In this document: positions 1-9,177 of the stretch, one piece after another
Numbering within the stretch: position 1 is the stretch's first letter
Layout: every line of letters begins with the position of its first letter
Assembly (NCBI RefSeq): GCF_024206495.1
Contig: NZ_JAMBPQ010000004.1
Coordinates: 248,001 to 312,000 of the forward strand
Length of the DNA: 64,000 bases
DNA from: Paraburkholderia sp. CNPSo 3272
Lineage (GTDB): Bacteria; Pseudomonadota; Gammaproteobacteria; Burkholderiales; Burkholderiaceae
Direction of reading: 5' to 3'
Program-made: the position numbers and the translations under genes
The notes under the pieces: generated by a model
Database searches by the model: none
What the model saw: the letters and a program-made list of their open reading frames with translations, nothing else
What the model was told of the DNA's origin: nothing

Positions 1-572
1 GAGGGCTTGATCAGCGTGACGGAAACGGGCGCGTGATCGGCAAGCAGTTCAAGACGCAGCGTGTCAGTGAAACCCATCACCGCATGCTTTGAGGCAATGT
101 AGGCGCCTTGCAGCGGTATGAAGGCATCAGAAAGTTCGCTGCCCAGGTTGATGAGCGCGCCGCCATTCTTTTTGAGCTGGGGTAACGCCACCAGCGAGCC
201 GTGAACGACGCCCCAGTAGTTGGTTTCGAACAGACGCCTCTGGTCTTCGAGCGGGGTGTCCTCGAGTCGGCCATACGTCGAGACACCCGCGTTGTTGACC
301 CATGTATCGAACGTGCCGAACCTGGCAATGGCCGCATCGGCGGCCGACTGCAACTGGCCCTTGTCTGCGACGTCTGCGACATGGTGAGCGACTTCGCCGC
401 CGGCTTGAGTCAGCTCCGCATCGAGTCGATCGAGGGCTTCGCCGTTGCGCGCAACGAGCATGACACGCGCGCCTGCCTTGACGGCGTGTCGCGCCGTGGC
501 GAGGCCAATGCCGCTGATGGCGCCCGTGATCACGACGACTTGTTCGCTGAGCGGCTTGAGTTTGATTCGCAT
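1..572 (-). CDS. SDR family oxidoreductase, 3' end cut by window edge
   Basis: Short-chain dehydrogenase/reductase, a soluble NAD(P)-dependent oxidoreductase. The first 190 residues are present and the C-terminus lies beyond base 1. The cofactor motif TGAISGIG is at residues 16-23 and NNAG at 93-96. The catalytic set Ser145, Tyr158 and Lys162 (YIASK) has classical spacing. The stretch around residues 37-43 (VMLVARN), with Arg after the second strand, is more often seen in NADPH-preferring members (inference). The ATG at 572 gives a normal N-terminus about 15 residues before the glycine motif. The substrate cannot be read from sequence. It is divergent from the MBL-fold gene at 848. Confidence 0.9.
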   Translation of the reverse strand, partial: MRIKLKPLSEQVVVITGAISGIGLATARHAVKAGARVMLVARNGEALDRLDAELTQAGGEVAHHVADVADKGQLQSAADAAIARFGTFDTWVNNAGVSTYGRLEDTPLEDQRRLFETNYWGVVHGSLVALPQLKKNGGALINLGSELSDAFIPLQGAYIASKHAVMGFTDTLRLELLADHAPVSVTLIKP

Positions 573-847
573 GTTGAACCTCTTGGGATGAGTGCGGCGC
601 GCTCGTGCGGCGGCCCGGTGTTCCGGAAGGCGCAAAGCCTGTGCCGTCTGCGTCCGGTTAAGCGGAACCAGGCGGAACGCGTGGCACGGCAGCTGAATCG
701 GAAGAGGGCCTGCGGCGTATGGCGCAAATGGGGGAAAGCCGTAAGGAACACGCTTTGCGGATTAGAAGAGCCGCCCGGATTCACGTTGAAATGGCGCGAA
801 CCAAGGCGCAACAGGCGAAGTGGCCATACATAGAGGAGGAACCGGCG

Positions 848-1750
848 ATGGTCGTGCACCACCTGAATTGTGTTTCGACGTGCCCTCTCGGCGGCCGGCT
901 CATGGACGGACGAGCGTCGTCCGTAGTCACGCGCGGGGAACTCTGTTGTCACTGCCTGCTGGTCGAGACCGAACAGGGGCTGGTTCTGATCGACACGGGT
1001 TTCGGTCTTGAGGACGTGCGCAACCCGCGCTCGCGTCTGAGCCGCTTTTTCCTCGCACTCGTCAGCCCGGACTTTCGGGAAGAGATGACGGCAATCCGCC
1101 AGATCGAACGGCTTGGATACGATCCGCGCGACGTACGCCACATCGTGCTCAGTCATCTGGATTTCGACCACGCCGGCGGCTTATCGGATTTCCCGCAGGC
1201 GACCGTGCATATGTTCCATGTCGAATCGACATATGCGCGCGCACAGCGAACGTGGATGGATCGTCAACGTTTCCGGCCGCAACAATGGCCCACGATGCAA
1301 CATTGGCAGACCTATGCATCGGACGATGGCGAGCGCTGGCGCGGATTCGAGCACGTGCGTGCATTGGACGGACTACCGCCTTCCATCCTGCTCGTGCCAT
1401 TGCGCGGGCATACGTTCGGCCACGCCGGAATCGCTGTCGAAGGTCGAAGTGGCTGGCTGCTTGATGCCGCCGACGCCTATTTTTATCGCGACGAAATGGC
1501 GGACAGGCCGCATTGCACGCCCGGGTTGCGTTTCTATCAATGGATGCTCGAAAAGGACCGCCGCGCGCGATTCGAAAACCAGGCGCGTTTGCGCGCGCTG
1601 CGCCGCGAAGACAACGACGTGCTCATTTTCTGCAGCCATGACATGGTGGAGTTCGAGGCGCTTGCGGGCCGGCCCGGCGGCACGTTACCGCGCGAGAGGC
1701 CGCGCCAGGCCCCGGGGGCCTATGACGCCGCAGCGCGGCCGGCCCGTTGA
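848..1750 (+). CDS. MBL-fold metallo-hydrolase (AHL-lactonase-like family)
   Basis: Metallo-beta-lactamase superfamily hydrolase of 300 residues. The zinc motif HLDFDHAGG is near residues 103-111, and further candidate ligands include the His in LRGHTFGHAG and the Asp in WLLDAADAY. An upstream in-frame start at 719 is possible, but the ATG at 848 has a strong AGAGGAGG Shine-Dalgarno about 7 bases before it. The overall layout resembles N-acyl homoserine lactonase-like hydrolases that cleave cyclic esters. Actual lactonase activity is inferred only from family resemblance. The gene stands alone, divergent from the SDR gene. The last 20 residues are low-complexity Arg/Pro/Ala. Confidence 0.85.
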   Translation: MVVHHLNCVSTCPLGGRLMDGRASSVVTRGELCCHCLLVETEQGLVLIDTGFGLEDVRNPRSRLSRFFLALVSPDFREEMTAIRQIERLGYDPRDVRHIVLSHLDFDHAGGLSDFPQATVHMFHVESTYARAQRTWMDRQRFRPQQWPTMQHWQTYASDDGERWRGFEHVRALDGLPPSILLVPLRGHTFGHAGIAVEGRSGWLLDAADAYFYRDEMADRPHCTPGLRFYQWMLEKDRRARFENQARLRALRREDNDVLIFCSHDMVEFEALAGRPGGTLPRERPRQAPGAYDAAARPAR

Positions 1751-1807
1751 AGGACCGGCGCCTGGAACACCTCGTATTGAATTGGGCCGCTGCGAGCCCG
1801 CACACGG

Positions 1808-2230
1808 TCAGCGGTCCGGCCTCGACGGCGAAGAGACCGCCTTCAAGGTCTGGGCAGCGTCACCGTCGGCGCTCGCGATGTCACCCAGCGATACGATCCC
1901 GACAAGCCGATTTTCCCGATCCACGACGGGCACGCGCCGAATCCGGCTGCTCGCCATTTTCTGTTTCACCGCTTCGAGGTCGTCGTCCTCGTGACACCAT
2001 TGAACATGGCGAGTGGCAATTTCGATAACCGGCGCCACCGGCTCGACGCCAGACGCGACCGCACGCACCGCGATATCGCGATCAGTCACCGTGCCCACCA
2101 GCTTTTCACCATCGCAGACCGGCAACGAACCGACCTTCAAATCGGCCATCATCATCGCCGCCTGGCGAATCGTATCGTTCGGTCCGATCGATATCGCGTC
2201 GCGCGTCATCACCTCTGCTATCGTCGTCAT
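1808..2230 (-). CDS. CBS-domain pair protein
   Basis: A 140-residue protein made almost entirely of two CBS motifs (a Bateman module). The first runs roughly over residues 8-60 ([19 protein letters not shown], then [12 protein letters not shown]). The second covers about 70-125 and ends in [11 protein letters not shown]. Such stand-alone modules bind adenosyl ligands and act as cytosolic sensors; the ligand is not evident here. The ATG at 2230 is preceded by GGAGG at good spacing, so a longer in-frame start at 2305 is not needed. It follows etfA by 240 bases with its own ribosome binding site, so it is probably a separate unit. Confidence 0.88.
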   Translation of the reverse strand: MTTIAEVMTRDAISIGPNDTIRQAAMMMADLKVGSLPVCDGEKLVGTVTDRDIAVRAVASGVEPVAPVIEIATRHVQWCHEDDDLEAVKQKMASSRIRRVPVVDRENRLVGIVSLGDIASADGDAAQTLKAVSSPSRPDR

Positions 2231-2470
2231 CGCAGCCTCCGTAAAAGTACGGGTTGCCTCGCGGACATGCTCGAAAGGGCGGGATCGCCGCGGCCGGTAG
2301 CCCACGTTTTTTGAAGCGCAACGCTCGCGCCTGGGCCGTCGCGTACTCGCCCACGAAAGGCGGCCTTCCTCCGCGTGGGTCGGGAAACGAGGGAGCAGTT
2401 CGGACTCGGCAGCCAGGAAGTGGCCCTCAACTTCTCAGGGCGTCAGCAGAAGGAGCGGGCAGGCGTGCGT

Positions 2471-3412
2471 TCACGCGCTCGTCCCCGCACTCTGCACGTG
2501 AGATTCGAGCGCGCCGACCACGTCGAACAGATCGCCGACGAGCCCCACATCGGCCACCGAGAAGATCGGCGCGTCCCGGTCCTTGTTCACGGCGACGATG
2601 AACTTCGAGTCCTTCATGCCGGCGAGGTGCTGGATCGCGCCCGAGATGCCGAACGCCATATACACGTCGGGTGCCACGCTGCGGCCGGTCTGTCCGACCT
2701 GCGCGGCGTTAGGCGCATAGCCGGCATCCACGGCGGCGCGCGACGCCCCGAGCGCCGCGCCGAGGTTGTCGGCGAGCTTGCCGAGGCGCGCCATGTTCTC
2801 CTGCGAAGCGAGGCCGCGTCCACCCGCAACCACCACGCGCGCGCTGCCGAGGTCTTGCCCGCTCTGCCCGGCGGCGCGGCGCTCGACTAGCCGCGTGGCG
2901 GCGAACGGCGAGATAGATGCGAGCGCAACGACCTGCGCCGCGCCACCTTTCGCTTCGACCGGTGCGAATGACGAAGTCCGCACGCTGGCATAAGTGCGCG
3001 CCGTGGCGCTCGTCACCGTCGCAATCACACTGCCCGCATAGAGGCCGCGCACGAACTGCCTGCGCTCGCGAATGGCGATCACGTCGGCGATAAAGGCGCC
3101 TTCGGTGAGCGCCGCCGCGCGCGGCAATGCAGCGCGGCTGGCGGCGCGGTGCGCCGCGAGCACTGCCGAGTACTCTCCGGCGAGGGCGTGCAATTGCGCC
3201 GCGATTGTTTCCGGTGTGAGCGCTTCGAATGCGCCAGAGGATGCGACCAGCACGCGCTGGACGCCGCTCACATGCGCCGCCGCTGCCGCACTCGACGCAT
3301 CGAATACGAGCAGATCGACGGGTTGCCCCAGTTGCAGCGCCGCGCCTATCACGCGCAGCGTCACATCGGAAATCGATCCTACGTCGGCATCGGCCAGGAC
3401 CAGCGTTCTCAT
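2471..3412 (-). CDS. etfA: Electron transfer flavoprotein alpha subunit
   Basis: ETF alpha subunit, 313 residues, the expected length. It carries FAD between a dehydrogenase and the membrane ETF-ubiquinone oxidoreductase. The N-terminal adenine-nucleotide-hydrolase-like half is followed by the conserved C-terminal FAD domain: [33 protein letters not shown], and the end motif [20 protein letters not shown]. The GGRG and QTGR segments contact FAD in known ETFs. The ATG overlaps the etfB stop (ATGA at 3409-3412), so the pair is translationally coupled. Lying behind a FAD oxidoreductase gene, it probably serves that enzyme rather than fatty acid oxidation. Confidence 0.93.
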   Translation of the reverse strand: MRTLVLADADVGSISDVTLRVIGAALQLGQPVDLLVFDASSAAAAAHVSGVQRVLVASSGAFEALTPETIAAQLHALAGEYSAVLAAHRAASRAALPRAAALTEGAFIADVIAIRERRQFVRGLYAGSVIATVTSATARTYASVRTSSFAPVEAKGGAAQVVALASISPFAATRLVERRAAGQSGQDLGSARVVVAGGRGLASQENMARLGKLADNLGAALGASRAAVDAGYAPNAAQVGQTGRSVAPDVYMAFGISGAIQHLAGMKDSKFIVAVNKDRDAPIFSVADVGLVGDLFDVVGALESHVQSAGTSA

Positions 3413-4188
3413 AGCCAAACTCCCACGGTTTCGAATACGCATCGATCGGCGAGCGCTGCGAGCAGCGCGTCGACACTGTCCACCATCACGCCAGGCTCGC
3501 GCACGGGCGGCTCGTTCAGTTTCAGCACGTGGCTGCTGGCGTTCGACACGCCGCCGAGCGCCCCCGCTTCGCGCGTGGCGAGCGGCTTCTGCTTTGCCTT
3601 GACGATGCTCGGCAGCGTCACGCGGCGGGGCTCGGCCAGGCGCAGATCGGCGCTGATCACGGCGGGGCCGTCGAGTTGCCATGTGGCGGTGCCCGCATCG
3701 TCGCCGCAGTTCGCGCGCCAGCCGCCGTCGATGGCGTCGAGCGCGCTCGCATTCAGCGCCTGCGGCCAGCCCAGCAGTGCGGCGAGCATGGCGGCCACGC
3801 CGCCCACGTCGCCATCGATGGCCTGCTTGCCGCACAGCACGAGACCGTAGTCGACCTCGTTCATGTGCGCGGTCAGGAGCCGCGCGACGGCGAGCGAATC
3901 GAGCGTGGCCGTGGCGGCCCCCGTGTCGACCAGCACCGCGTCGTCGGCGCCCATGGCGAGCGCGGTGCGCAGCACGTCCTGGTGCGCGGGCAGGCCGCAG
4001 GTCAGCACCGTGACGCGCGAGGCCACCCCGGCTTCCTTCAGCTGCAGCGCTTTTTCGAGCGCGCATTCGTCGAACGGATTGAGCGACATCTTGAGCCCTG
4101 CCGTTTCGATCGCGCCGGCGCTGCTCACGCGCACGCGCACGTTCGGGTCAACCACGCGCTTGACGGGTACGAGAATGCGGACAGTCAT
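3409..4188 (-). CDS. etfB: Electron transfer flavoprotein beta subunit
   Basis: ETF beta subunit, 259 residues. Visible family features are the start [19 protein letters not shown], the segment [19 protein letters not shown], the AMP-binding region [14 protein letters not shown], and [18 protein letters not shown]. The later [12 protein letters not shown] corresponds to the recognition-loop end that docks partner dehydrogenases. A Shine-Dalgarno CAGGAGA precedes the ATG at 4188. It sits 44 bases after the FAD oxidoreductase and overlaps etfA by 4 bases, giving the order oxidoreductase, etfB, etfA. The divergence from housekeeping ETF suggests a dedicated pair (inference). Confidence 0.93.
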   Translation of the reverse strand: MTVRILVPVKRVVDPNVRVRVSSAGAIETAGLKMSLNPFDECALEKALQLKEAGVASRVTVLTCGLPAHQDVLRTALAMGADDAVLVDTGAATATLDSLAVARLLTAHMNEVDYGLVLCGKQAIDGDVGGVAAMLAALLGWPQALNASALDAIDGGWRANCGDDAGTATWQLDGPAVISADLRLAEPRRVTLPSIVKAKQKPLATREAGALGGVSNASSHVLKLNEPPVREPGVMVDSVDALLAALADRCVFETVGVWL

Positions 4189-4232
4189 CTGTTTTCTCCT
4201 GTTTGCATGAGAAAGCACATTGCGCGCTGGCG

Positions 4233-5420
4233 TTACGACACCGCGCCCAGACCGTACTTGCCGGTCAGCAGCGCGCCGCTCGCAAAGCGTTCCAGTGCGT
4301 ACGGTTCGAGAGAGACGTCGGTGGGCAGGCCGAGCGCGTGCTGGGCAAGCAGCTTGCCGATGCCCGGCGAGAGCTTGAAGCCGTGACCCGAGAAGCCGAA
4401 GCCCACCGTGAGGCCTTCCACGTCGGCAACGTTGCCGAGCACGGGGTTCCAGTCGGGCGTGACGTCGTACACGCCGGTCCAAGACGAGGCGAGGCCCGCC
4501 GTTTCGTAGGCGGGAAAGTGTTCGGCCACCTGTGCGCCGACTTCCGCCACATAGTCGAGGGAGATCTCGCCCTGCTCGGTCTCGGGCGCGTTGAGCGTTT
4601 CGCCCACTACACCTTCGGAGACCAGCATCTGGCTGCCGCCGTAGCTGCGGAAATAGAGCATGCCCGGCGAGCCGAGGTCCTTGAATGCGGGCATGGCGAA
4701 CGTGTAGGGGGCGGCTTCGCATTCGAGCGCGAGCACGGTGTGGCGCTCGGGCTTGACCGGCAGCGGCACGCCGATCCATTCGGAGAGTTCAGGGGTCCAG
4801 ATGTTTTGCGTGCTGACGAGCGTGCCGCAACCGAAGCGGCCCGCCGACGTTTGCACGCCCACCACGCGGCGGCCTTCGCGCACGAGGCCGGTCACGCGCA
4901 CCCCTTCCATGATCTTCACGCCGCGACGGCGCGCAGAGCGTGCGAAGCCGGTCGCGACGAGGTAGGCGTCGGCGAAGCCGGCTTCGGGCTCGAAGCCGAT
5001 CAGCGCGGCGTCGTCGAAGGTGGCGATCGGCAGGCGCGCCCGCGCTGTCTGGCGGTCGAGCAGCTGTACCTCGATGCCCATTTCCTGCTGGGCGCGCAGT
5101 GAGGCTGCCAGTGGGTCGAGCTTGTCGCCCTCGGGCGCGCTGATCATGTAGCCGCATTTGACGAGGCCGCACGAGGCTTCGTCGTCCCCGAGATAGTCGG
5201 CGAAATTGTTGAAGGCCCACCAGGAAGCGCGGGCGAGTTCGACGTTCTGGCGCACCGAGTAATGCGTGCGCAGCAGCCCGGAGGACTGCGAGGTGGTGCC
5301 CGCGCCGATCGTCCCCTGTTCGAGGACGAGCACGCTTTTCGCACCGAGCGCGGCGAGATGGTGGGCGACGGACGTGCCGATCACGCCGGCGCCGATCACG
5401 ACATAGTCAAAGTGGCTCAT
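4233..5420 (-). CDS. DadA/sarcosine-oxidase-beta-like FAD oxidoreductase
   Basis: FAD-dependent amine or amino-acid oxidoreductase of 395 residues (DAO fold). The N-terminal dinucleotide motif GAGVIGTSVAHHLAALG spans residues 11-27 and is followed by the acidic strand end VLVLEQ. The substrate and isoalloxazine end shows WTGVYDVTPDWNPVLG and GFGFSGHGFKLSPGIGK near residues 320-355, the pattern of sarcosine oxidase beta and dimethylglycine-type enzymes. Oxidation of a C-N bond in a secondary or N-methylated amino acid is the family reaction. With etfBA directly downstream it probably works as a dehydrogenase that passes electrons to ETF. The start at 5420 has only a weak G-rich ribosome site. 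It is divergent from a LysR gene. Confidence 0.85.
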   Translation of the reverse strand: MSHFDYVVIGAGVIGTSVAHHLAALGAKSVLVLEQGTIGAGTTSQSSGLLRTHYSVRQNVELARASWWAFNNFADYLGDDEASCGLVKCGYMISAPEGDKLDPLAASLRAQQEMGIEVQLLDRQTARARLPIATFDDAALIGFEPEAGFADAYLVATGFARSARRRGVKIMEGVRVTGLVREGRRVVGVQTSAGRFGCGTLVSTQNIWTPELSEWIGVPLPVKPERHTVLALECEAAPYTFAMPAFKDLGSPGMLYFRSYGGSQMLVSEGVVGETLNAPETEQGEISLDYVAEVGAQVAEHFPAYETAGLASSWTGVYDVTPDWNPVLGNVADVEGLTVGFGFSGHGFKLSPGIGKLLAQHALGLPTDVSLEPYALERFASGALLTGKYGLGAVS

Positions 5421-5603
5421 GGGGCCCCCGTGGATGAACGATGGGCAAATTCTGCGTCCCAGGTGCCCGCCATTATTTTGTATTAGGCAAACTTATGGTT
5501 CATCGATGCAATTGCTCATCGTCCGTGTGTTGAGCCGCCCGGGCGGCATCATGTGGAAGACGACGCGGTCGCGTCGCTCGCGCAGACTTCCGCGGAGCTC
5601 CTC
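5421..5603. promoter_or_regulatory. Divergent control region, FAD oxidoreductase / LysR
   Basis: An intergenic stretch of 183 bases between two divergent starts. Its middle (about 5468-5520) is clearly richer in A and T than the flanking genes. It holds an imperfect inverted repeat, GATG-CAATTG-CTCATC, near 5505-5520. LysR proteins usually bind T-N11-A type dyads in such divergent regions, so this is the probable binding area. No single box is certain. Confidence 0.4.
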
Positions 5604-6569
5604 ATGAGACGTACCCAGGCGCCAATCGATCTCAACGCCTTGCAGGCTTTTCTCGCGGTGTGCGAGACCGGATCGATGACCGGCGCGGCGAAACAGCTCG
5701 GCGTGAGCCAGAGCGCGGTGAGCCAGGCCATCGCGGCGCTCGAGCGAGATCAGGGCGTGGTCCTGTTCGATCGCGAAAGCCGGCCTCCACGGCCGAACGT
5801 CGCGGGCCGCGCGCTGCTCGAACTGGCAGGCTCGCTGCTCGAGCATGCGCAAATGGTCAGCGCGCGCATCGGCGACGCATCGAACGTGGGCACGTTGCCC
5901 GTGCGGCTTGGCTGCGTGGATTCGTTCGCGGCGACCGTGGGCCCGGAACTGATTCGCGCGGTGTCGGGCTCGGCCCGGCAGATTGCGTTGTGGTCCGGCT
6001 TGACCCCTGGCTTGAGCAAGCAGTTGCACGATCGCGAGCTCGATCTCGCGGTGTGCACGCAGACGAACCTCAACGACGCACGCATCGTCGAGGCGCCGCT
6101 CTTTTCGGAGGCGTTCGTCGTGGTCGTCTCGCGCGCGTTGCTTGCGGAGCGCGGGAACATCGACTGGCGCACGCTTGCGCTCGAAATGCCGATGATCCGC
6201 TACACCCCTCGCTCGGTGATCGGACAGCAGGTCGAGCGCTATGCGCGGCATCTCGGCATCGACAGTGCGCGCCGCTATGAATTCGACGCGACCGATCCGC
6301 TCCTGAGCCTCGTCGCGGCCCGGCTCGGCTTCGCGATTTCCACGCCGTTGTGTCTCTGGCAGGCGCGCCATTATTTGCCCGAGATCGCCGTGTTGCCGCT
6401 GCCGGCCGGACGGCTCGGGCGGCGCGACTTCTTCCTGCTTCATCGACAGGGCGAGTGGGACGCGTTTGCGCACGAGATCGTTGCGTTGACGCGGCGCGTG
6501 CTTGACGCCTCCATCAGGCCGGCACTCGCGCGCGCGCTGCCGCAACTGCCCGAAGACGCATTGATGTAG
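5604..6569 (+). CDS. LysR-family regulator beside the oxidoreductase/ETF genes
   Basis: LysR-type transcriptional regulator, 321 residues. The N-terminal winged helix-turn-helix is typical (LNALQAFLAVCETGSMTGA, then GVSQSAVSQAIAALE and LFDRESRPPRPN). The rest is the periplasmic-binding-protein-like effector domain. A GTG at 5553 would add 17 residues, but the ATG at 5604 has GGAG at proper distance and gives the usual short lead before the HTH. It is divergent from the FAD oxidoreductase, the standard arrangement for a LysR activator of its neighbour. The likely effector is an amine or amino acid (inference). Confidence 0.9.
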   Translation: MRRTQAPIDLNALQAFLAVCETGSMTGAAKQLGVSQSAVSQAIAALERDQGVVLFDRESRPPRPNVAGRALLELAGSLLEHAQMVSARIGDASNVGTLPVRLGCVDSFAATVGPELIRAVSGSARQIALWSGLTPGLSKQLHDRELDLAVCTQTNLNDARIVEAPLFSEAFVVVVSRALLAERGNIDWRTLALEMPMIRYTPRSVIGQQVERYARHLGIDSARRYEFDATDPLLSLVAARLGFAISTPLCLWQARHYLPEIAVLPLPAGRLGRRDFFLLHRQGEWDAFAHEIVALTRRVLDASIRPALARALPQLPEDALM

Positions 6570-6917
6570 CGGATCTGCAATATTTTTGTACGAGAGGAGT
6601 GCAGCCCATGCTCTCCAGCATGGTCGGTTCGGCGCTCGACGCGGTGAAAGCGCTCGCACCGACGCTCGTGCGTTGATAAGTATTTCTGATAATCGAGCGT
6701 AAGCCCGCGTCCCGATTCAGTGCAGCAGCGCACGTCAGGCAGGAAAACCGCGCACCGTCAGCAGGCAAACGCCGATGCGAGAGAATCGGCAAGGTAAGCG
6801 GGACAGGGCCGGCATGCGCGCCAGGTGTTTATCTGCAGGAATTTTTAGTTCATGAAGATAAACATGGCACGGACGTTGCGTAAGAAGCAGCACAGGCGAG
6901 ATTGCAAGGCTTGCGCC
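6570..6917. other. Intergenic region with a possible 22-codon ORF
   Basis: 348 bases between the LysR and XRE-cupin genes, whose 3' ends converge. The only candidate is a 22-codon reading frame at 6608-6676 (ATG to TGA) behind AGGAG at about 6595-6599. The peptide would be weakly amphipathic with no recognised family. The rest shows no gene, no clear terminator hairpin and no repeat. Confidence 0.35.
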
Positions 6918-7520
6918 TCACTCGGCGGTTCCCGGCGGATAGATGAAGATCGACAGGAACTGGATGGGCGTCTTGATGAGGCGCTCGGGGCCGTGAGGAA
7001 TATCGGCCTGGAAAGTAAGCGTGTCGCCGGGATGGAGGATGTAGGTTTGCTGGCCGTGGCGGTATTCGATCACCCCCTTGAGCATGTGGATGAATTCGGT
7101 GCCGGGGTGTTCGAAGGTCGGGAAGCGTTCCGCTTCGTCCTCCATGGTGATGAGGAAAGGTTCGAAAGCTTTGCGCGGACCTTGGTCGTAAGCGAGCAGA
7201 TGGTAAGTGTGGCCGCGTTTGGTGCCCTTGCGAACGACTTCCATGCCCGCGCCTTTCTTGACGAGTTGCGCGTCGCCTTGCGGCACGTCGAAGTTGCGAA
7301 AGAGCGCGGAAAGGGAGACGCCGAGCGCCTGGGCGATGCGGTGCAGGACGTCGAGCCCGGTCGAGGTCTGCGCGTTCTCGATCTTCGAGAGCATGCCGCG
7401 GCTGATGCCGGCTTGTTCGGCCACCTGCGCGATGGTCAGCGCGTGGCGCTGGCGCAGGTCGCGAATGGTGGCGCCCAGAAAGCGCTCGAGCGCAGTTTTG
7501 CTGTCGTCCCCAGTGTGCAT
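6918..7520 (-). CDS. XRE-cupin transcriptional regulator
   Basis: A 200-residue regulator of the XRE/cupin (PuuR-like) type. An N-terminal HTH covers about residues 12-67 (RHALTIAQVAEQAGISRGML, then SKIENAQTSTGLDVLHRIAQ). A C-terminal cupin-2 sensor occupies about 115-185 (FPTFEHPGTEFIHMLKGVIEY and LHPGDTLTFQADIPHGPE). Related proteins repress amine, polyamine or amino-acid catabolic genes and bind the small molecule in the cupin barrel. ATG 7520 is preferred over a GTG at 7559 because it starts next to the HTH. It is divergent from glnT and is probably the regulator of that operon. Confidence 0.9.
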   Translation of the reverse strand: MHTGDDSKTALERFLGATIRDLRQRHALTIAQVAEQAGISRGMLSKIENAQTSTGLDVLHRIAQALGVSLSALFRNFDVPQGDAQLVKKGAGMEVVRKGTKRGHTYHLLAYDQGPRKAFEPFLITMEDEAERFPTFEHPGTEFIHMLKGVIEYRHGQQTYILHPGDTLTFQADIPHGPERLIKTPIQFLSIFIYPPGTAE

Positions 7521-7586
7521 GATCGGCCTCGGTAGAGATGCTTGACGCGTAGCGGGCACGCAGTGGCGCGCGCCGGTTGTTTCACG

Positions 7587-7607
7587 CCATGAAGCATTGT
7601 TGCATGG
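7587..7607. promoter_or_regulatory. Palindrome between XRE-cupin regulator and glnT, candidate operator
   Basis: A 21-base imperfect palindrome with outer arms CCATG (7587-7591) and CATGG (7603-7607) and further partial symmetry inside. It lies in the 256-base divergent region, 67 bases before the regulator start and 170 bases before glnT. Size and place fit an operator for a dimeric XRE-cupin protein. Binding is not shown. Confidence 0.4.
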
Positions 7608-7776
7608 CAGGAAAAGGATTTCCAGACGGAGCGCGTAACGAGAAGTGCGTAACGAGAGCGCGATGGCGGGTGCGCATGAGTGCCCCGAACGATGGCCAGC
7701 AAGTCCCCGGAACCGGCCCAGGCGCGATGCGCCCAGCCTCTTTCAACCGCAAACGGAGTTGGTGCAAGGAGTGACG

Positions 7777-9165
7777 ATGAATCTGAACGACGCGAGTAAG
7801 CTGCCGCTCAGCGAGCCCGGAAGCGTGCCCCGTTTCGACTCGGCAGAAAACGCGCAAGGCTGGCTTGCTCAGCAGGGCGTGAAGTACGTTTTGGCGCAGT
7901 TCGTCGACATCCATGGTGTCGCAAAGGCCAAGTCGGTGCCGGTCGCGCATTTGAAGACGGTGCTCGAGGCGGGAGCCGGCTTCGCAGGGTTTGCAATCTG
8001 GGGTGTCGGCATCGAGCCGAACGGCCCCGATTTCATGGCAGTCGGCGATCTCGCGACGCTCACGCCCGTTCCGTGGCAGCCGGGCCTCGCCCGCATCGTC
8101 TGCGAGGGGCACGTGAACGGCGAAGCGTGGCCGTTCGATTCCCGCGTAACGCTCAAGCGCCAGGTAGCACGCCTGACCGAGCGTGGCTGGACTCTTTTCA
8201 CAGGGCTCGAGCCGGAATTCTCGCTGCTGCGCCGCTCCGCTAGCGGAACCCTCGAACCATGCGATCCCAGCGATACGCTGGCGAAGCCGTGCTACGACTA
8301 TAAGGGGCTATCGCGCACGCGGGTGTTTCTCGAGCGGCTCACCGAAGCACTGCGCTCGGTCGGCATCGACGTCTACCAGATCGACCACGAGGACGCCAAC
8401 GGCCAGTTCGAAATCAACTACACGTACACCGACTGCCTGACGTCGTGCGATCACTACGTGTTCTTCAAAATGGCCGCGTCGGAGATTGCCAACGAGCTAG
8501 GCATGATCTGCTCGTTCATGGCGAAGCCGTTCGCGAACCGGCCCGGCAACGGCATGCACATGCATATCTCGATCGGCGACGGCAAGCGCAATCTGTTCGC
8601 CGACGGCGGCGACCCGCTGGGCATGGGCCTGTCGAAGCTCGGCTACCAGTTCACCGCCGGCATTCTTGCGCACGCCCCCGCGCTCACCGCGCTGTGCAAT
8701 CCGACCGTCAACTCGTACAAGCGCCTCGTGGTGGGGCGCTCGCTCACCGGCGCGACGTGGGCGCCGGCCTATGTGAGTTATGGCGACAACAACCGCTCGA
8801 CCATGGTGCGCATGCCCGGCGAGCGCATCGAACTGCGTCTGCCGGACGGCTCCTGCAACCCGTACCTCGCAACGGCCGCCGTGATTGCCGCGGGGCTCGA
8901 CGGGATCGACCGGCAACTCGATCCGGGCGCGCCGGCAAACGAAAACCTTTACGAGTGGTCGTCGGAGCGACTTGCCGCGCAGGGCATTGCGGTGTTGCCG
9001 CAAAACCTCGAACAGGCGCTCGACGCGCTCGAGGCGGACACGCTGATCTGCGAAGCGCTCGGCCCCGTGGCCGGTGAGTTTCTCAAGCTCAAGCGCATGG
9101 AGTGGCTCGAATACATGCGGCACGTGTCCGACTGGGAACTCAAGAGCTACCTCGAATTTTTCTAA
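7777..9165 (+). CDS. glnT: Type III glutamine synthetase-like, GlnT/GMAS family
   Basis: Glutamine-synthetase-fold ligase, 462 residues. Family members join glutamate to ammonia or to a small amine using ATP; close relatives in methylamine users make gamma-glutamylmethylamide. Visible active-site blocks are GLEPEFSLL (metal Glu), [32 protein letters not shown] and [21 protein letters not shown]. The tyrosine adenylylation loop of housekeeping GlnA is not present, as expected for this branch. The ATG at 7777 has AGGAG 5 bases ahead; an in-frame start at 7645 would add an unrelated tail. First gene of the glnT-glxB-glxC-glxD-permease run, 12 bases before glxB. Amine specificity is inferred from context. 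Confidence 0.9.
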   Translation: MNLNDASKLPLSEPGSVPRFDSAENAQGWLAQQGVKYVLAQFVDIHGVAKAKSVPVAHLKTVLEAGAGFAGFAIWGVGIEPNGPDFMAVGDLATLTPVPWQPGLARIVCEGHVNGEAWPFDSRVTLKRQVARLTERGWTLFTGLEPEFSLLRRSASGTLEPCDPSDTLAKPCYDYKGLSRTRVFLERLTEALRSVGIDVYQIDHEDANGQFEINYTYTDCLTSCDHYVFFKMAASEIANELGMICSFMAKPFANRPGNGMHMHISIGDGKRNLFADGGDPLGMGLSKLGYQFTAGILAHAPALTALCNPTVNSYKRLVVGRSLTGATWAPAYVSYGDNNRSTMVRMPGERIELRLPDGSCNPYLATAAVIAAGLDGIDRQLDPGAPANENLYEWSSERLAAQGIAVLPQNLEQALDALEADTLICEALGPVAGEFLKLKRMEWLEYMRHVSDWELKSYLEFF

Positions 9166-9177
9166 GGAGAACAGACG

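Noticed and set aside
2471..4066. One 531-residue gene covering etfA and part of etfB
   Set aside because: The upstream half is an antisense-like Arg/Ala frame over etfB; the true etfA starts at 3412 with ATGA overlap.
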